NCBI GenBank assembly: GCA_013360465.1
Contig: JABWBO010000002.1
Location: forward strand, 62,001 to 126,000
DNA from: Anaerolineae bacterium
GTDB taxonomy: Bacteria > Chloroflexota > Anaerolineae > Aggregatilineales > Phototrophicaceae
Reading direction: 5' to 3'
DNA: 64,000 bases
Part shown: in pieces, positions 17,420-26,896 of the stretch
How positions within the stretch are numbered: position 1 is the stretch's first letter
How the letters are laid out: every line of letters begins with the position of its first letter
The notes under the pieces: model-generated
Told to the model about the DNA's origin: nothing
Seen by the model: the letters and a program-made list of their open reading frames with translations, nothing else
Database searches by the model: none
Made by a program: the position numbers and the translations under genes

Positions 17420-18466
17420 ATGACTAAAGTGACACCTGATACGCAGATTGAATCCCGCAAGGCGGATCATATTCGCATTAATCTGGAGGAGGACGTACAG
17501 TTTCCTCGGCTAAAGACCGGGCTGGAGCGGTTGCGTTTTTTGCATCAAGCGCTGCCGGAACTAAATCTATCGGAGGTGGATACCTCTATTGATCTGTTTG
17601 GCAAGACACTTGCGTCTCCATTGCTCATATCATCAATGACGGGCGGCACAGAATTGGCGCAGCGCCTCAATGAGAATCTGGCGGTTGCTGCACAGACGAA
17701 TCGAATTGCGTTGGGTGTGGGGTCGCAGCGCGCGGCGCTTCGTGATCCAGGCTTGGCGAGGACATACCAGGTGCGTCATCTCGCGCCCGATGTATTGTTG
17801 CTGGCAAATGTGGGGGCTGTTCAGCTCAATTATGGCTATGGGACAGATGAGTGTCGTCGTGTGGTTGACATGATTGAGGCGGATGCGCTGATTCTGCACT
17901 TCAATGTTTTGCAGGAAGCTGTTCAGCCAGAAGGCGATACGAACTTTGCTGGGCTTCTCCGGCGTGTGGAAGTGGTGTGTCGAGAACTAGAAGTTCCGGT
18001 GATTGCCAAAGAGGTGGGATGGGGATTTTCTGAGCAGAATGTGCGTGATTTGGCGAATGCCGGTGTAGGTGCTATTGATGTGGCGGGTTCTGGTGGCACG
18101 TCGTGGAGTGAGGTCGAGTATCATCGTGCGCCGACAGCATTTCATGCTCAGGTGGCAGCAGCATTCTCTGATTGGGGAATTGCTACGGCTGATGCTGTTC
18201 GCTTTGCGGTGAGAGGGGCGCCAGATCTCCCTATTATTGCGAGTGGTGGGCTTCGTGATGGGATTGATGTTGCTAAGTGTATTGCATTGGGTGCATTGTT
18301 AGGTGGGTTGGCGGGTCCATTTCTGAAGGCAGCTAATGAGTCTGTTGATGTTGTTGATGAGTTGATAAGAGTGCTGAGTACTCAGCTTCGTGTGGCGATG
18401 TTGTGTTCTGGTGTGAGTTCGATTGCGGATCTACAGCAGGTGCATTTGCTTGAGGTGATCTCTTGA
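17420..18466 (+). CDS. fni: type 2 isopentenyl-diphosphate delta-isomerase
   Basis: FMN-dependent enzyme of 348 residues that interconverts isopentenyl and dimethylallyl diphosphate. Family motifs run in order: [14 protein letters not shown] near the N-terminus, [40 protein letters not shown], the lysine in [11 protein letters not shown], and the FMN phosphate loop [10 protein letters not shown] with [10 protein letters not shown]. The ATG at 17420 has GAGGAAA upstream and follows a good promoter. The second half of the gene is unusually rich in G- and T-ending codons compared with its neighbours. Its stop overlaps the TTG start of the prenyl synthase, which uses its products. Confidence 0.92.
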   Translation: MTKVTPDTQIESRKADHIRINLEEDVQFPRLKTGLERLRFLHQALPELNLSEVDTSIDLFGKTLASPLLISSMTGGTELAQRLNENLAVAAQTNRIALGVGSQRAALRDPGLARTYQVRHLAPDVLLLANVGAVQLNYGYGTDECRRVVDMIEADALILHFNVLQEAVQPEGDTNFAGLLRRVEVVCRELEVPVIAKEVGWGFSEQNVRDLANAGVGAIDVAGSGGTSWSEVEYHRAPTAFHAQVAAAFSDWGIATADAVRFAVRGAPDLPIIASGGLRDGIDVAKCIALGALLGGLAGPFLKAANESVDVVDELIRVLSTQLRVAMLCSGVSSIADLQQVHLLEVIS

Positions 18467-19479
18467 TTGCTGATCTTGAGCTATATCTGAGTTCTGTGTC
18501 AATGACTATGCGAAGCGGGTTGGACAGATGGACGGATGGCTTCTCCGAACAGCTAAACACGATGCTTCGCTTTCCACTGGGTTGGGTGAATGCTGACGGA
18601 AGTCCTAACCATATCCCGACTGGCAAGCGCATCCGTCCAATACTGCTGCTGCTGTGTACACAGGCTTCTGGCGGTGACTGGAAGCAGGCACTTCCCGCTG
18701 CTGCGGCAGTAGAGTTGCTGCACAACTTTTCGTTGGTGCATGACGACATCCAAGATGATAGCCCTACCAGGCATGGACGCGACACGGTTTGGCGTATCTG
18801 GGGAAAGCCGAACGCCATCAATATTGGTGACGGGCTTTTTGCTATTTCATATGCGGCATTGAGCGAACTTCCCCAACAGGGTGTTTCGCACGAAATCGTC
18901 CATCAGGTCATGAATATCTTTAATCGCACCAACCTCGAACTCATTCGAGGTCAGTACCTTGATATGGCTTTTGAACGGCAAGAACTTGTATCCCTCGAAG
19001 AGTACGTTTCCATGATTCGCGGCAAGTCGGCAGCCCTTATTGCAGCCTGCGCGCAGATCGGAGCGTTAATCGGGTCTGGTGATTCGGTGTGCGCGGCGCA
19101 ATACGCTGAATTTGGGCTGAATCTCGGTCTGGCATTCCAGATCCGTGACGATATTCTCGGCGTTTGGGGTGATCCCTCCGTCACCGGAAAATCTACGGCA
19201 ACCGATATCCTTGCACGAAAGAAATCGCTTCCCATTCTACACGGGCTGCATGCTGACGCGAGGCTCCTCAGCTTCTATCGCAATAGCGATATGTCTGCAG
19301 CGCTTGTAGCAGAAGTTATCACACTCCTTGAGCAGTGCGGCTCTCTTGACTACGCGAAGCAACAAGAGACTGAGTACTATGAGAAGGCGATCAACGCACT
19401 CCATAAAACAGGCTCGTCGGGTGAAGGAGCTTCAATCTTGCGAAATCTGGCGCGCCAGCTCCTTGGAAGGAGTCACTAG
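18463..19479 (+). CDS. polyprenyl (geranylgeranyl/farnesyl) diphosphate synthase
   Basis: Trans-prenyltransferase of 338 residues that condenses isopentenyl diphosphate with allylic diphosphates. First Asp-rich motif DDIQD at 94-98 ([15 protein letters not shown]). Second is [13 protein letters not shown] near 216-228, and GKRIRP near 54-59 binds diphosphate. Length fits a short-to-medium chain synthase, but chain length cannot be fixed from the motifs alone. It starts at TTG 18463, overlapping the isomerase stop, so the two are coupled. It meets hemW tail to tail with a four-base overlap. Confidence 0.88.
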   Translation: MIADLELYLSSVSMTMRSGLDRWTDGFSEQLNTMLRFPLGWVNADGSPNHIPTGKRIRPILLLLCTQASGGDWKQALPAAAAVELLHNFSLVHDDIQDDSPTRHGRDTVWRIWGKPNAINIGDGLFAISYAALSELPQQGVSHEIVHQVMNIFNRTNLELIRGQYLDMAFERQELVSLEEYVSMIRGKSAALIAACAQIGALIGSGDSVCAAQYAEFGLNLGLAFQIRDDILGVWGDPSVTGKSTATDILARKKSLPILHGLHADARLLSFYRNSDMSAALVAEVITLLEQCGSLDYAKQQETEYYEKAINALHKTGSSGEGASILRNLARQLLGRSH

Positions 19480-20759
19480 ACCAGCTCTCGAAAGATGAGA
19501 TTGCTGAGAAGTCTCCCCCTGGAGCTGAGGCAGACATGGCTCTCGGTCATCGAAACCAGACCCTGATCGGAGAATCGGCGAAGAATCTCCCCAAAACGTT
19601 CCAGCAGCGAAATCCCAAAACGGGCTTCAAATGACCGCAGACCTATCCCCTCTTCGGTCAAGCGTAACCCCATAATGAGCGTTTCGCTTATCTCATCGTC
19701 GGCGCTCAGAGTGGTCCACTCGGCGACTGCGGGGCTAAGGGGAAAGAGGACTTCCTCAGCCGGCATCTCATTGAGGGACTGAATATATCGTTGTGGCGAC
19801 AGGGTTGTCGAATAGCGCACCATGTCTGCGAAGCCGTGCGCTCCTGGACCCAGTCCCAGATAAGGCAAGCTCCGCCAGTACTGAAGGTTGTGACGACACG
19901 CGCGACCAGCCTGCGCCCAATTACTGATCTCGTATTGATGCATTCCAGATGCAGTCATCAGCGCCTCAGCATCCTCATACATGTCGGCAGCGAGATCATC
20001 CTCTGGCACAGGAAGCACACCGCGCTCCACCCACGTCTTCATCGGCGTGTGTTCCTCAACTGACAGCGCATACAGCGAGATGTGGGCAGGACCAAGAGCA
20101 AGCGCTTGCTGAACGGTGTTCACCCATTCGTCTCGCGTCTGATGCGGAATACCGTAGATAAGATCAAGATTGATATTGTCAAATCCTCCCATCCGCGCCG
20201 CTGAAACTGCGCGGGTGACATCATCTACATCATGGCGGCGGCGAAACAAGGCAAGGTCGCGGGGCGTCGCCGACTGCATGCCCAGGCTGATTCGGTTGTA
20301 CCCCATCTCCCGCAGCGCCTCTGCATAACCCGATGAAATGTCGTTAGGATTGGCTTCAAGCGTAATCTCACAGTCCGGCGCGAGTTCAAATGCTGTGCGC
20401 AGCGCTGAAAGGATTGCCTCATGCTGCTCGACCGACAGAAGACTCGGTGTGCCACCACCCAGAAAAATGGTTCCTACCCGGCGTTGTGGTGACCGTACAG
20501 ATACAAACGCGATCTCTTTTGCCAGTGCATCGACAAAAGCTGGGACTAGATGATCGAGGTTGGTATAGGTGTTGAAAGCGCAGTAGGAGCATTTCGTCGC
20601 GCAGAACGGTATATGTACGTACACGGACAGAGGATAGACCAGCGTCAGTTCTTCACGCGAAACAAACCTGTTATTCTGATTGCCACATTCATCTGACTCC
20701 AATATAATGGCGGTAGTTGATTCAACGCTCATCATCACCTCTTCATCTCGTGTCTTCAT
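19476..20759 (-). CDS. hemW: HemW-like radical SAM protein (heme chaperone)
   Basis: Radical SAM protein of 427 residues. The [4Fe-4S] motif is CATKCSYC just after VYVHIPF, followed by FLGGGTPS, ITLEANPND, RISLGMQSA and NINLDLIYGIPHQT. The C-terminal HNLQYWRSLPYLGLGPGAHGF block is typical of HemW, formerly annotated as oxygen-independent coproporphyrinogen oxidase. HemW binds heme and is thought to deliver it to apo-proteins. The N-terminus is ~45 residues longer than the core; Met-Met at codons 9-10 could be the true start. A strong promoter on the opposite strand lies within these first codons. Confidence 0.88.
   Translation of the reverse strand: MKTRDEEVMMSVESTTAIILESDECGNQNNRFVSREELTLVYPLSVYVHIPFCATKCSYCAFNTYTNLDHLVPAFVDALAKEIAFVSVRSPQRRVGTIFLGGGTPSLLSVEQHEAILSALRTAFELAPDCEITLEANPNDISSGYAEALREMGYNRISLGMQSATPRDLALFRRRHDVDDVTRAVSAARMGGFDNINLDLIYGIPHQTRDEWVNTVQQALALGPAHISLYALSVEEHTPMKTWVERGVLPVPEDDLAADMYEDAEALMTASGMHQYEISNWAQAGRACRHNLQYWRSLPYLGLGPGAHGFADMVRYSTTLSPQRYIQSLNEMPAEEVLFPLSPAVAEWTTLSADDEISETLIMGLRLTEEGIGLRSFEARFGISLLERFGEILRRFSDQGLVSMTESHVCLSSRGRLLSNLIFRELV
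20680..20708 (+). promoter_or_regulatory. strong sigma-70-type promoter of the phospho-signalling cluster
   Basis: -35 TTGCCA at 20680-20685 and a perfect -10 TATAAT at 20703-20708 with a 17-base spacer. It points to the kinase gene starting at 20780 and lies inside the first codons of divergent hemW, so the two transcripts would overlap at their 5' ends. Confidence 0.5.
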
Positions 20760-20779
20760 GAGTCAGTAGGGCAAGTCCT

Positions 20780-22726
20780 ATGCCGGAAACTACACAGTTC
20801 CCTAACGCTGGGCGTGAGAATGCGCAGGACAATTCTCTCAAGAGCAATTTTGTCCTGCAGAACCGCTACAAAATCATCGGCGTAATTGGCAGTGGCGGCA
20901 TGGGTATGGTGTATCAAGCACGTGACCTCAATTTCACAGATGTCCGCAAGCTGGTTGCCATCAAGGAAATGCAGACCAATACTGCGGATCCAGCCTTGCG
21001 TTCCTCGATGCTCAAGACATTTCGTCGCGAAGCAAATATCTTAGCTGCATTGAGTCACCCGGCAATTCCGAAAATCTTCGATTTCTTTGACCTCAATGAC
21101 CGCGCTTATCTGGTCATGGAGTACATCAATGGGAGTGACCTGGAAGCGCTTCTGACCAAGACACGTGAGCTTCCTATCGACAAAGTCATCGACTGGGCAA
21201 TTGAACTGTGTGACGTACTCCATTTTCTCCACACACAGAAGCCAGACCCGATCGTGTTCCGAGACCTCAAACCCTCCAATGTGATGATCGACAACCTGGG
21301 GAAGGTCCGGTTGATCGATTTTGGCATCGCCAAGGCATTCGTAAGTGGCGTCAAGCATACGATGATCGGAACGGAGGGATACTCCGCCCCGGAACAATAC
21401 AAAGGTGACATGACCCCCCAAAGCGACATTTATAGCCTTGGGGCAACGCTCCATCAACTCCTCACCCGGAAAGATCCGCGGCTTGAAACGCCGTTCACCT
21501 TCCACGAACGCCCCATCAGCAAGTTCAACACATCTGTACCTGCAAACCTCATTCAGGTTGTCGAGCGCGCTTTAAGTTTCAGGATCGAAGAACGTTTCGC
21601 CTCGTGTGCCGACATGAAAGAGGCTCTGGAGCTGCTTAAGCAGGTCCCTAGTGCCCCCGGTGTTCTTCCCGTACAATCACGACCGCAGGCAGCCACAATT
21701 GTTCAGCCAACGGAAACTCTGTCGCCGACACAAAATGTCGAACTCTCCGGTGTCCAGCCCAAATGGACGTTTTCCGCTGAAGACGAAATCCGCAGCGGAC
21801 CTGCTACCGCAGGTGAGATAGTGTTCGTTGGTGCCTATGATACCAATATGTGGGCTGTCAGCCTCAACAGCGGTGAATTGGTCTGGAAATACCCCACGAA
21901 AGGAGGCGTCGCCTCAACGCCAACTGTCGATGAATCGAACAAGCTCGTGGTGTTTGGCTCTGAGGACTCTTCCATCTATGCGGTAGATTATCGTAGTGGG
22001 CGGTTGAGTTGGACACATCAAACTAAGGATCGAGTACGCTGCAGTCCCCGCATAGAACATGGTCATGCCTTCATTGGAAGTGATGACGGCAAGATGTATG
22101 CCCTCAATGCTGGAAACGGACGGCTGCTATGGGCATACGACGCGGGTGCGCCAGTTCGAAGCAGACCCTTTGTCACCGCCGAATTGGTGATCTTCGGGTC
22201 CGAGTCCGGTGAAATAACAGCGGTAAGCCTTTCGGGAAACCGCAAATGGACCTATCGCACCAAGCGCGCGGTGATGTCGGGACCTGTTGTCGATCAGCAG
22301 GAGGGAATCTGTTATGTTGGTTCAGGCGATGGTTTTGTTTACGCACTTGATGCCAACACCGGATTTAACTCCTGGCGGTTCCGGACGAATGGCGCTATCT
22401 ATGCCTCGCCATCCGTCTACAAAGGGCTGATTGTCGTCCCATCTACGGACAATTTCATCTATGCCATCAACGCGCAGACCGGGCGAGAGCGGTGGCGTTT
22501 TCAAAGCGACTCGGCTTTCGTCGGGGCAGCACTTGTCCACCAGGAACTTGTCTACCTGGGAAATACCAACGGAATCCTGTACTGCTTGAGCGCCGATACA
22601 GGCAAAGAAAGATGGCGCTACAAGACTGGGCGTTCCATTACATCTGCACCGCTTGCTGCGGCAGGTGGAACTATTCTTGTTACATCAATGGATCGCAAGC
22701 TCTATGCTTTCCCCCATATCGTCTAA
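20780..22726 (+). CDS. Ser/Thr protein kinase with C-terminal PQQ beta-propeller
   Basis: Hanks-type kinase of 648 residues. Gly loop IGSGGMGMVY (37-46), catalytic Lys62 (VAIKEM), catalytic loop VFRDLKPSNV (Arg161, Asp162; Phe replaces the usual His), DFG 180-182 and the APE-like APEQY. After a short Pro/Thr-rich linker, residues ~325-648 form about eight PQQ-type blades, recurring as YALDANTG.WRF.T or close variants. There is no membrane helix, so unlike PknB the propeller is cytoplasmic and probably recruits partners or a ligand. It is the first gene of a tight run with PP2C, DnaJ-vWA and FHA genes, its likely functional partners. Confidence 0.9.
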   Translation: MPETTQFPNAGRENAQDNSLKSNFVLQNRYKIIGVIGSGGMGMVYQARDLNFTDVRKLVAIKEMQTNTADPALRSSMLKTFRREANILAALSHPAIPKIFDFFDLNDRAYLVMEYINGSDLEALLTKTRELPIDKVIDWAIELCDVLHFLHTQKPDPIVFRDLKPSNVMIDNLGKVRLIDFGIAKAFVSGVKHTMIGTEGYSAPEQYKGDMTPQSDIYSLGATLHQLLTRKDPRLETPFTFHERPISKFNTSVPANLIQVVERALSFRIEERFASCADMKEALELLKQVPSAPGVLPVQSRPQAATIVQPTETLSPTQNVELSGVQPKWTFSAEDEIRSGPATAGEIVFVGAYDTNMWAVSLNSGELVWKYPTKGGVASTPTVDESNKLVVFGSEDSSIYAVDYRSGRLSWTHQTKDRVRCSPRIEHGHAFIGSDDGKMYALNAGNGRLLWAYDAGAPVRSRPFVTAELVIFGSESGEITAVSLSGNRKWTYRTKRAVMSGPVVDQQEGICYVGSGDGFVYALDANTGFNSWRFRTNGAIYASPSVYKGLIVVPSTDNFIYAINAQTGRERWRFQSDSAFVGAALVHQELVYLGNTNGILYCLSADTGKERWRYKTGRSITSAPLAAAGGTILVTSMDRKLYAFPHIV

Positions 22727-22765
22727 CCGGGTGGACGTCTCGCGTCTTGCCAATTGGAGCCATTC

Positions 22766-23740
22766 ATGAATTTCCTTCGGCGCTTCCTTGAGCGGTCCGA
22801 CACAAAGAAACTTGAATTGAAGCCCACAACACCGATCGCCCAACCTGAACCGTCAACGGCGCCTGCTGCCGAGAGTCCCTATGCTCCAGCACCTCCCTCA
22901 ACTGCGGAACTCCATTATGGTGATGGGGTGACTCGTCCGCTCAACGAAGAGGTACTCATCAGCTTCCTGACACCTCGCCACATTACTTTCGGGCAGATCA
23001 CTGATACCGGTTCCGTTCGGGGTAACAACCAGGATGCAGCCGTCTCCTTCTTTGCTTCGAGTCGAAGTTCGGAAGAACGTCCAGATTTCGGTCTGTTCAT
23101 TGTCGCCGACGGCATGGGCGGTCATCACGATGGCGAGAAAGCCTCAGCGATTGCGGCGCGTACCGTTGCCGATGCGGTCCTGACCTCTATCTATATCCCG
23201 ATGCTCAAGGATGTCTACGACAATCAGACGCCAATTACGGAAACCTTGGTTGAGGCAATCGAAGCTGCCAATGTTCAGGTACATAGTTCTATTCCCGATG
23301 GCGGCACAACGCTGACATGCGTCATACTCATCAATGACCTGGCATATCTGGCTCACGTTGGCGACAGCCGTCTTTATTTGATCAGCAAGGGCAGTACTGA
23401 GCAGCTCACCCGCGATCACTCGCTGGTGCAGCGCCTCATCGAACTCGATCAACTGACTCCCGACGAAGCTGTAGAACATCCGCAAAAGCATGTTCTCTAT
23501 CGCGCACTTGGCCAAAACGACAATGTTGAAGTCGATGCGTTGACCCGACGCTTACCCCCCAGGTCCAGGTTGCTGCTATGCAGTGATGGCTTGTGGGGGC
23601 TGGTCGAACAGTCTGACCTAATGGATATTGTCAACCAGGCGGCGCAACCGCTGGATGCATGCCAGAAGCTGGTTGCGCTCGCCAACAAGCGCGGAGGACT
23701 GGACAACATCACGGTCATAGTCATTTTCCTTCCGGACTAG
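22766..23740 (+). CDS. PP2C-family Ser/Thr phosphatase
   Basis: Metal-dependent phosphatase of 324 residues. The catalytic motifs are intact: GNNQDAA, FIVADGMGGHHDGEKAS, TLTCVILINDLAYLAHVGDSRLYL, LLLCSDGLWGLV and GGLDNITVIV, providing the usual metal-binding aspartates. The first ~75 residues are a Pro/Ala-rich tail outside the domain. The ATG at 22766 has GGAG six bases upstream; a TTG at 22754 is unlikely. It is expected to reverse phosphorylation by the kinase encoded 39 bases upstream. The next gene starts 13 bases after its stop. Confidence 0.92.
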   Translation: MNFLRRFLERSDTKKLELKPTTPIAQPEPSTAPAAESPYAPAPPSTAELHYGDGVTRPLNEEVLISFLTPRHITFGQITDTGSVRGNNQDAAVSFFASSRSSEERPDFGLFIVADGMGGHHDGEKASAIAARTVADAVLTSIYIPMLKDVYDNQTPITETLVEAIEAANVQVHSSIPDGGTTLTCVILINDLAYLAHVGDSRLYLISKGSTEQLTRDHSLVQRLIELDQLTPDEAVEHPQKHVLYRALGQNDNVEVDALTRRLPPRSRLLLCSDGLWGLVEQSDLMDIVNQAAQPLDACQKLVALANKRGGLDNITVIVIFLPD

Positions 23741-23753
23741 AGGCGCAAGCGCC

Positions 23754-25247
23754 ATGGATGCGACGATCAACCCCTACATGATTCTCGGCGTCGCGCAGGA
23801 CGCTCTAACCGAGGACATCAAACAAGCCTATCGCCGCATTGCTATGCGACTGCACCCTGACAAAAACCCGAATGTTGGTGCCGTTGTCCAGCTTCAAGAT
23901 GTCAACGCCGCGTACGACCTTCTGATCGATTCGGCAAGCCGCGCTCAATATGATGAGGTGGTGCGTCAACGAACAAGCGCGCAGCAAGCAGAGTTTCTGT
24001 TACGCGTTACGCCCAGCAAGCGCTATGTCCACCCTATCCAGGAACCACAGATCATCTACATGCTGGCGGAGATCTATACCGGACAATCGACCATCGAAGA
24101 AGCCGACCATCGCCGGCAAACAGCAAGACTGAACCTCACGCTGCTGCTGGATCGCAGCAACTCGATGAATGGTACACGCCTCGATCGAGTTAGAGCCGCT
24201 GCGCATCAGATCATCGACATGATGAACGATGGTGATTTTCTTTCTGTTGTCGTGTTCAATGATTTTGCGGAGGTAGCGGTCGAAGCTGCCCCCCTTGAGG
24301 ATCGCGCACTCATGAAGGCGCGAGTCAGCATGATCAACGCGTCGGGAGGGACTGAGATCTACCGTGGATTGAGGCTGGCGGTGGAGCAGAATCGAAAGAA
24401 TCGCGCCAACCAGTTTGTGAATCATATCATCATGCTGACCGACGGAAATACTTACGGCGATCAGCCGGACTGCCTGGCGCTTGCCCAAGAAGTCAACGCC
24501 GAAGGCATTGGTATCAGCGCAATGGGTATCGGGCAGGAATGGAACGATGAATTCCTCGATAAGCTCACCGGCTTAACCGGCGGCGGCGCGGAGTTTATCA
24601 TGAGTCCAAACGCTGTCGGAAGATTTTTGAATGACCATGTGCGTAACCTCGCAAACACTTTCGCCGAGCGAGTCGTAGTGTCTATCGCTCCAGACGCTGA
24701 AATCAGCCTGGAATCCGCATTTCGCCTCTCGCCAAAACCGCAACCCCTTCCTATTGACAACCCGCTTATTCCTGTCGGCAATCTCCAATATCATCGGATG
24801 ACCAGCATCCTGTTTCAATTGGAACTCCCTGCTAACCTCTCCCCTGGTTTCAGGTCCATCGCACGAATATCGGCGCGTGGAGATATACTCCAGGAAAACT
24901 CCTATCCCTTCATCGCGGTGAGTGATATTTCGCTTGGAGTCACGTCGGAACTGGCAGACGAGGAACCACCTGCAAACGTGATCGACGCCCTCGGCAAGCT
25001 TACGCTCTATCGTATGCAGGAACGTGCGCACGAGGCTTTAGAACGCGGTGACACGCGAGAGGCAACCCGGCGGCTGGAAAAGCTGGCAACCCGATTACTT
25101 GAACAGGGCGAAGCAGAGCTGGCTCAACAGGCCCTGGCTGAAGCACGCCAGGTCGCCTATACGAACACCCTTTCCGACAGAGGTCGAAAGACGCTAAAAT
25201 ATCAGACCCGTTCCTTGCTGCTAGGTTCGGGGGATCACGACGAGTAG
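23754..25247 (+). CDS. fusion of DnaJ J-domain and von Willebrand factor A domain
   Basis: Protein of 497 residues. Residues 1-72 are a J-domain with intact HPD (34-36), which should stimulate a DnaK ATPase. Residues ~125-300 are a vWA domain with MIDAS motif DRSNS (Asp133, Ser135, Ser137), the SGGTEIY Thr loop and LTDGN. A beta-rich segment and a helical C-terminus with TPR-like repeats (ALERGDTREATRRLEKLATRLLEQGEAE) follow. No signal or membrane segment. vWA proteins encoded beside PP2C and kinase genes are known from TerY-P-type triads; the fused J-domain is the unusual part. Likely a scaffold linking a chaperone to phospho-signalling. Confidence 0.85.
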   Translation: MDATINPYMILGVAQDALTEDIKQAYRRIAMRLHPDKNPNVGAVVQLQDVNAAYDLLIDSASRAQYDEVVRQRTSAQQAEFLLRVTPSKRYVHPIQEPQIIYMLAEIYTGQSTIEEADHRRQTARLNLTLLLDRSNSMNGTRLDRVRAAAHQIIDMMNDGDFLSVVVFNDFAEVAVEAAPLEDRALMKARVSMINASGGTEIYRGLRLAVEQNRKNRANQFVNHIIMLTDGNTYGDQPDCLALAQEVNAEGIGISAMGIGQEWNDEFLDKLTGLTGGGAEFIMSPNAVGRFLNDHVRNLANTFAERVVVSIAPDAEISLESAFRLSPKPQPLPIDNPLIPVGNLQYHRMTSILFQLELPANLSPGFRSIARISARGDILQENSYPFIAVSDISLGVTSELADEEPPANVIDALGKLTLYRMQERAHEALERGDTREATRRLEKLATRLLEQGEAELAQQALAEARQVAYTNTLSDRGRKTLKYQTRSLLLGSGDHDE

Positions 25248-25268
25248 CGGCTGGACTGCCCAACCAAC

Positions 25269-25778
25269 ATGCCAATATGCCCGTACTGCGCATACAAAAA
25301 CAAGGAAGGGTTGATCTTCTGTGAGGACTGTGGAAGACGGTTGACCGGATCCGATCCAGCCGCCACGCTGCCGACTCGGAAAGTCGATGAAGGTTTCGAT
25401 AATTTCGCATTGAGAACAACCTGGGGTACCGCGAGATTCGAACCAGAAGCTTCGGTCGTTCTACATATTCGTGATGCCACCCAGCCTATCTCGTTCAAAC
25501 CGAAAGACCAGACTATCCTCGGTCGAAGCGACACGAGCAGTGCAACTAACCCCGATCTTGACCTCACTCCATATGGAGCGCTAGAAAAAGGCGTCTCCAG
25601 AGTCCATGCTGCGGTCTTTCGCAGTGAGGACACCTTGATGATTGTGGACAAAGGCAGCTCCAACGGCACACATCTGAATGGTCAGCGGCTCGTCCCGAAT
25701 CAACCACGCGTATTGCGCAATGGCGATGAAATCCGTCTTGGCAAGCTAATCGCCCACATCTACTTCAAATCGAGCTAG
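25269..25778 (+). CDS. zinc-ribbon and FHA domain protein
   Basis: Adaptor of 169 residues. An N-terminal zinc ribbon uses Cys4, Cys7, Cys18 and Cys21. The C-terminal FHA domain has the phosphothreonine-binding residues: Gly85-Arg86 (TILGRSD), Ser110-Arg111-x-His113 (VSRVH), Asn132-Gly133 (SSNGT) and Asn137-Gly138. FHA domains bind phospho-threonine peptides, so this is a probable reader of marks placed by the PQQ kinase and removed by the PP2C enzyme. The gene starts 21 bases after the DnaJ-vWA stop. Its partner protein is unknown. Confidence 0.9.
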   Translation: MPICPYCAYKNKEGLIFCEDCGRRLTGSDPAATLPTRKVDEGFDNFALRTTWGTARFEPEASVVLHIRDATQPISFKPKDQTILGRSDTSSATNPDLDLTPYGALEKGVSRVHAAVFRSEDTLMIVDKGSSNGTHLNGQRLVPNQPRVLRNGDEIRLGKLIAHIYFKSS

Positions 25779-25813
25779 TTCGTGAACCTTATGAACAGGG
25801 ATGCGCTCCTCAC

Positions 25814-26059
25814 ATGATCACAGTACTGGTGCACATCAACAACGCAGATGCGGTAAAGGGCGACATCGAGGACCTCCCGAAGTCGAATGACAATGTTCTG
25901 ATCCTCAAGAATCCTCGTGAGAAGACCGATCGCGAGGCAACCTGGATCGAAGACGGCGTGTCCACTCTAATCGTACCGTGGTGGCGCATCACATTCGTGG
26001 AAGTACTACCATCCGGCTCCGATGCCGAGGAATTCCCCCTTCCGTTCCGTGATGATTGA
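25814..26059 (+). CDS. small protein of unknown function
   Basis: Eighty-one residues, acidic, no membrane segment or known motif. It looks like an alpha/beta protein with strands ITVLVHIN and [17 protein letters not shown]. It is kept because it fits the spacing of the operon, sitting 35 bases after the FHA gene and 32 bases before the response-regulator ATG. The amphipathic double-Trp stretch near residues 55-57 may form an interaction surface. Confidence 0.6.
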   Translation: MITVLVHINNADAVKGDIEDLPKSNDNVLILKNPREKTDREATWIEDGVSTLIVPWWRITFVEVLPSGSDAEEFPLPFRDD

Positions 26060-26091
26060 CTTCAGACGCTGTAATCTGGGACGCTATTGAA

Positions 26092-26835
26092 ATGACCGCT
26101 CGTACTGCTCGCCCCACCGGTAAGCGCATTTTGGTCGTGGACGATGAGCCACGCATGATCAATTTCATCCGCATGAACCTGGAGCTTGATGGGCACCAGG
26201 TGTTGGAAGCGCACAACGGTTTGGAAGCTCTTGAAGTTGTGCGCACTCGTTTGCCGGACATCATCCTTCTGGATGTCATGATGCCTGAGCTTGACGGGTT
26301 CGAAACGTTGCGGATGCTGCGCGAGTTCTCATCTTTGCCGGTGATCATGTTGACTGCAAAGGGCGAGGAGAACGATAAGGTATATGGTCTCGAACTTGGC
26401 GCTGACGATTACATTACCAAGCCGTTCGGACCGCGCGAACTTTCCAGCCGCATAAAAGCCGTGCTGCGAAGAGCGGATATGCCCGCATCCACTCCGGATG
26501 AAGCAGTGCTGCGCATTGATGACCGCCTGAGTGTGGATTTCAACCGCCGCGAGGTGATCGTCAACGACGAACGTATTAAGCTCCGCCCTACCGAATATCG
26601 CCTGCTCTATCATCTAATTGAGAATGCCGGTTGGACAGTTTCACACGATCAGTTGCTCGCTAAGGTATGGGGTTACGAATACCGCGATGAAGCCCACTAT
26701 GTGCGGTTGTACGTCAACTATCTGCGCGAGAAGATCGAAGAGGACCCATCACATCCCCGCTACATTCTCACCGAGCGCGGGGTTGGATATCGATTCATTG
26801 ATTTCAAACGAGCCAAAACCGCACAAGGACTTTGA
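26092..26835 (+). CDS. OmpR/PhoB-family response regulator (no adjacent kinase)
   Basis: DNA-binding regulator of 247 residues from ATG 26092. Receiver domain with Asp17-Asp18, phospho-acceptor Asp61 ([13 protein letters not shown]) and Lys110 (YITKPFG). The winged-helix domain ends in [13 protein letters not shown] and ERGVGYRF. No histidine kinase gene is next to it, so it is an orphan or is fed by a distant kinase. A TTG at 26056 is in frame but has no support. It ends the phospho-signalling cluster and is followed by a strong bidirectional hairpin. Confidence 0.92.
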   Translation: MTARTARPTGKRILVVDDEPRMINFIRMNLELDGHQVLEAHNGLEALEVVRTRLPDIILLDVMMPELDGFETLRMLREFSSLPVIMLTAKGEENDKVYGLELGADDYITKPFGPRELSSRIKAVLRRADMPASTPDEAVLRIDDRLSVDFNRREVIVNDERIKLRPTEYRLLYHLIENAGWTVSHDQLLAKVWGYEYRDEAHYVRLYVNYLREKIEEDPSHPRYILTERGVGYRFIDFKRAKTAQGL

Positions 26836-26846
26836 AGCTACTCCTT

Positions 26847-26896
26847 GACAAGAAGACAGCGCCGGTTCTGGGTGGAACCGGCGCTGTCTTCTTGTC
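26847..26896. terminator. bidirectional terminator hairpin (22-bp perfect stem)
   Basis: Arms 26847-26868 and 26875-26896 are exact reverse complements with a six-base loop. It separates the response regulator from the convergent adenosine-deaminase-like gene and touches that gene's stop codon. T-rich sequence follows on the plus strand (TCTATTT). It can end transcripts from both sides. Confidence 0.85.
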
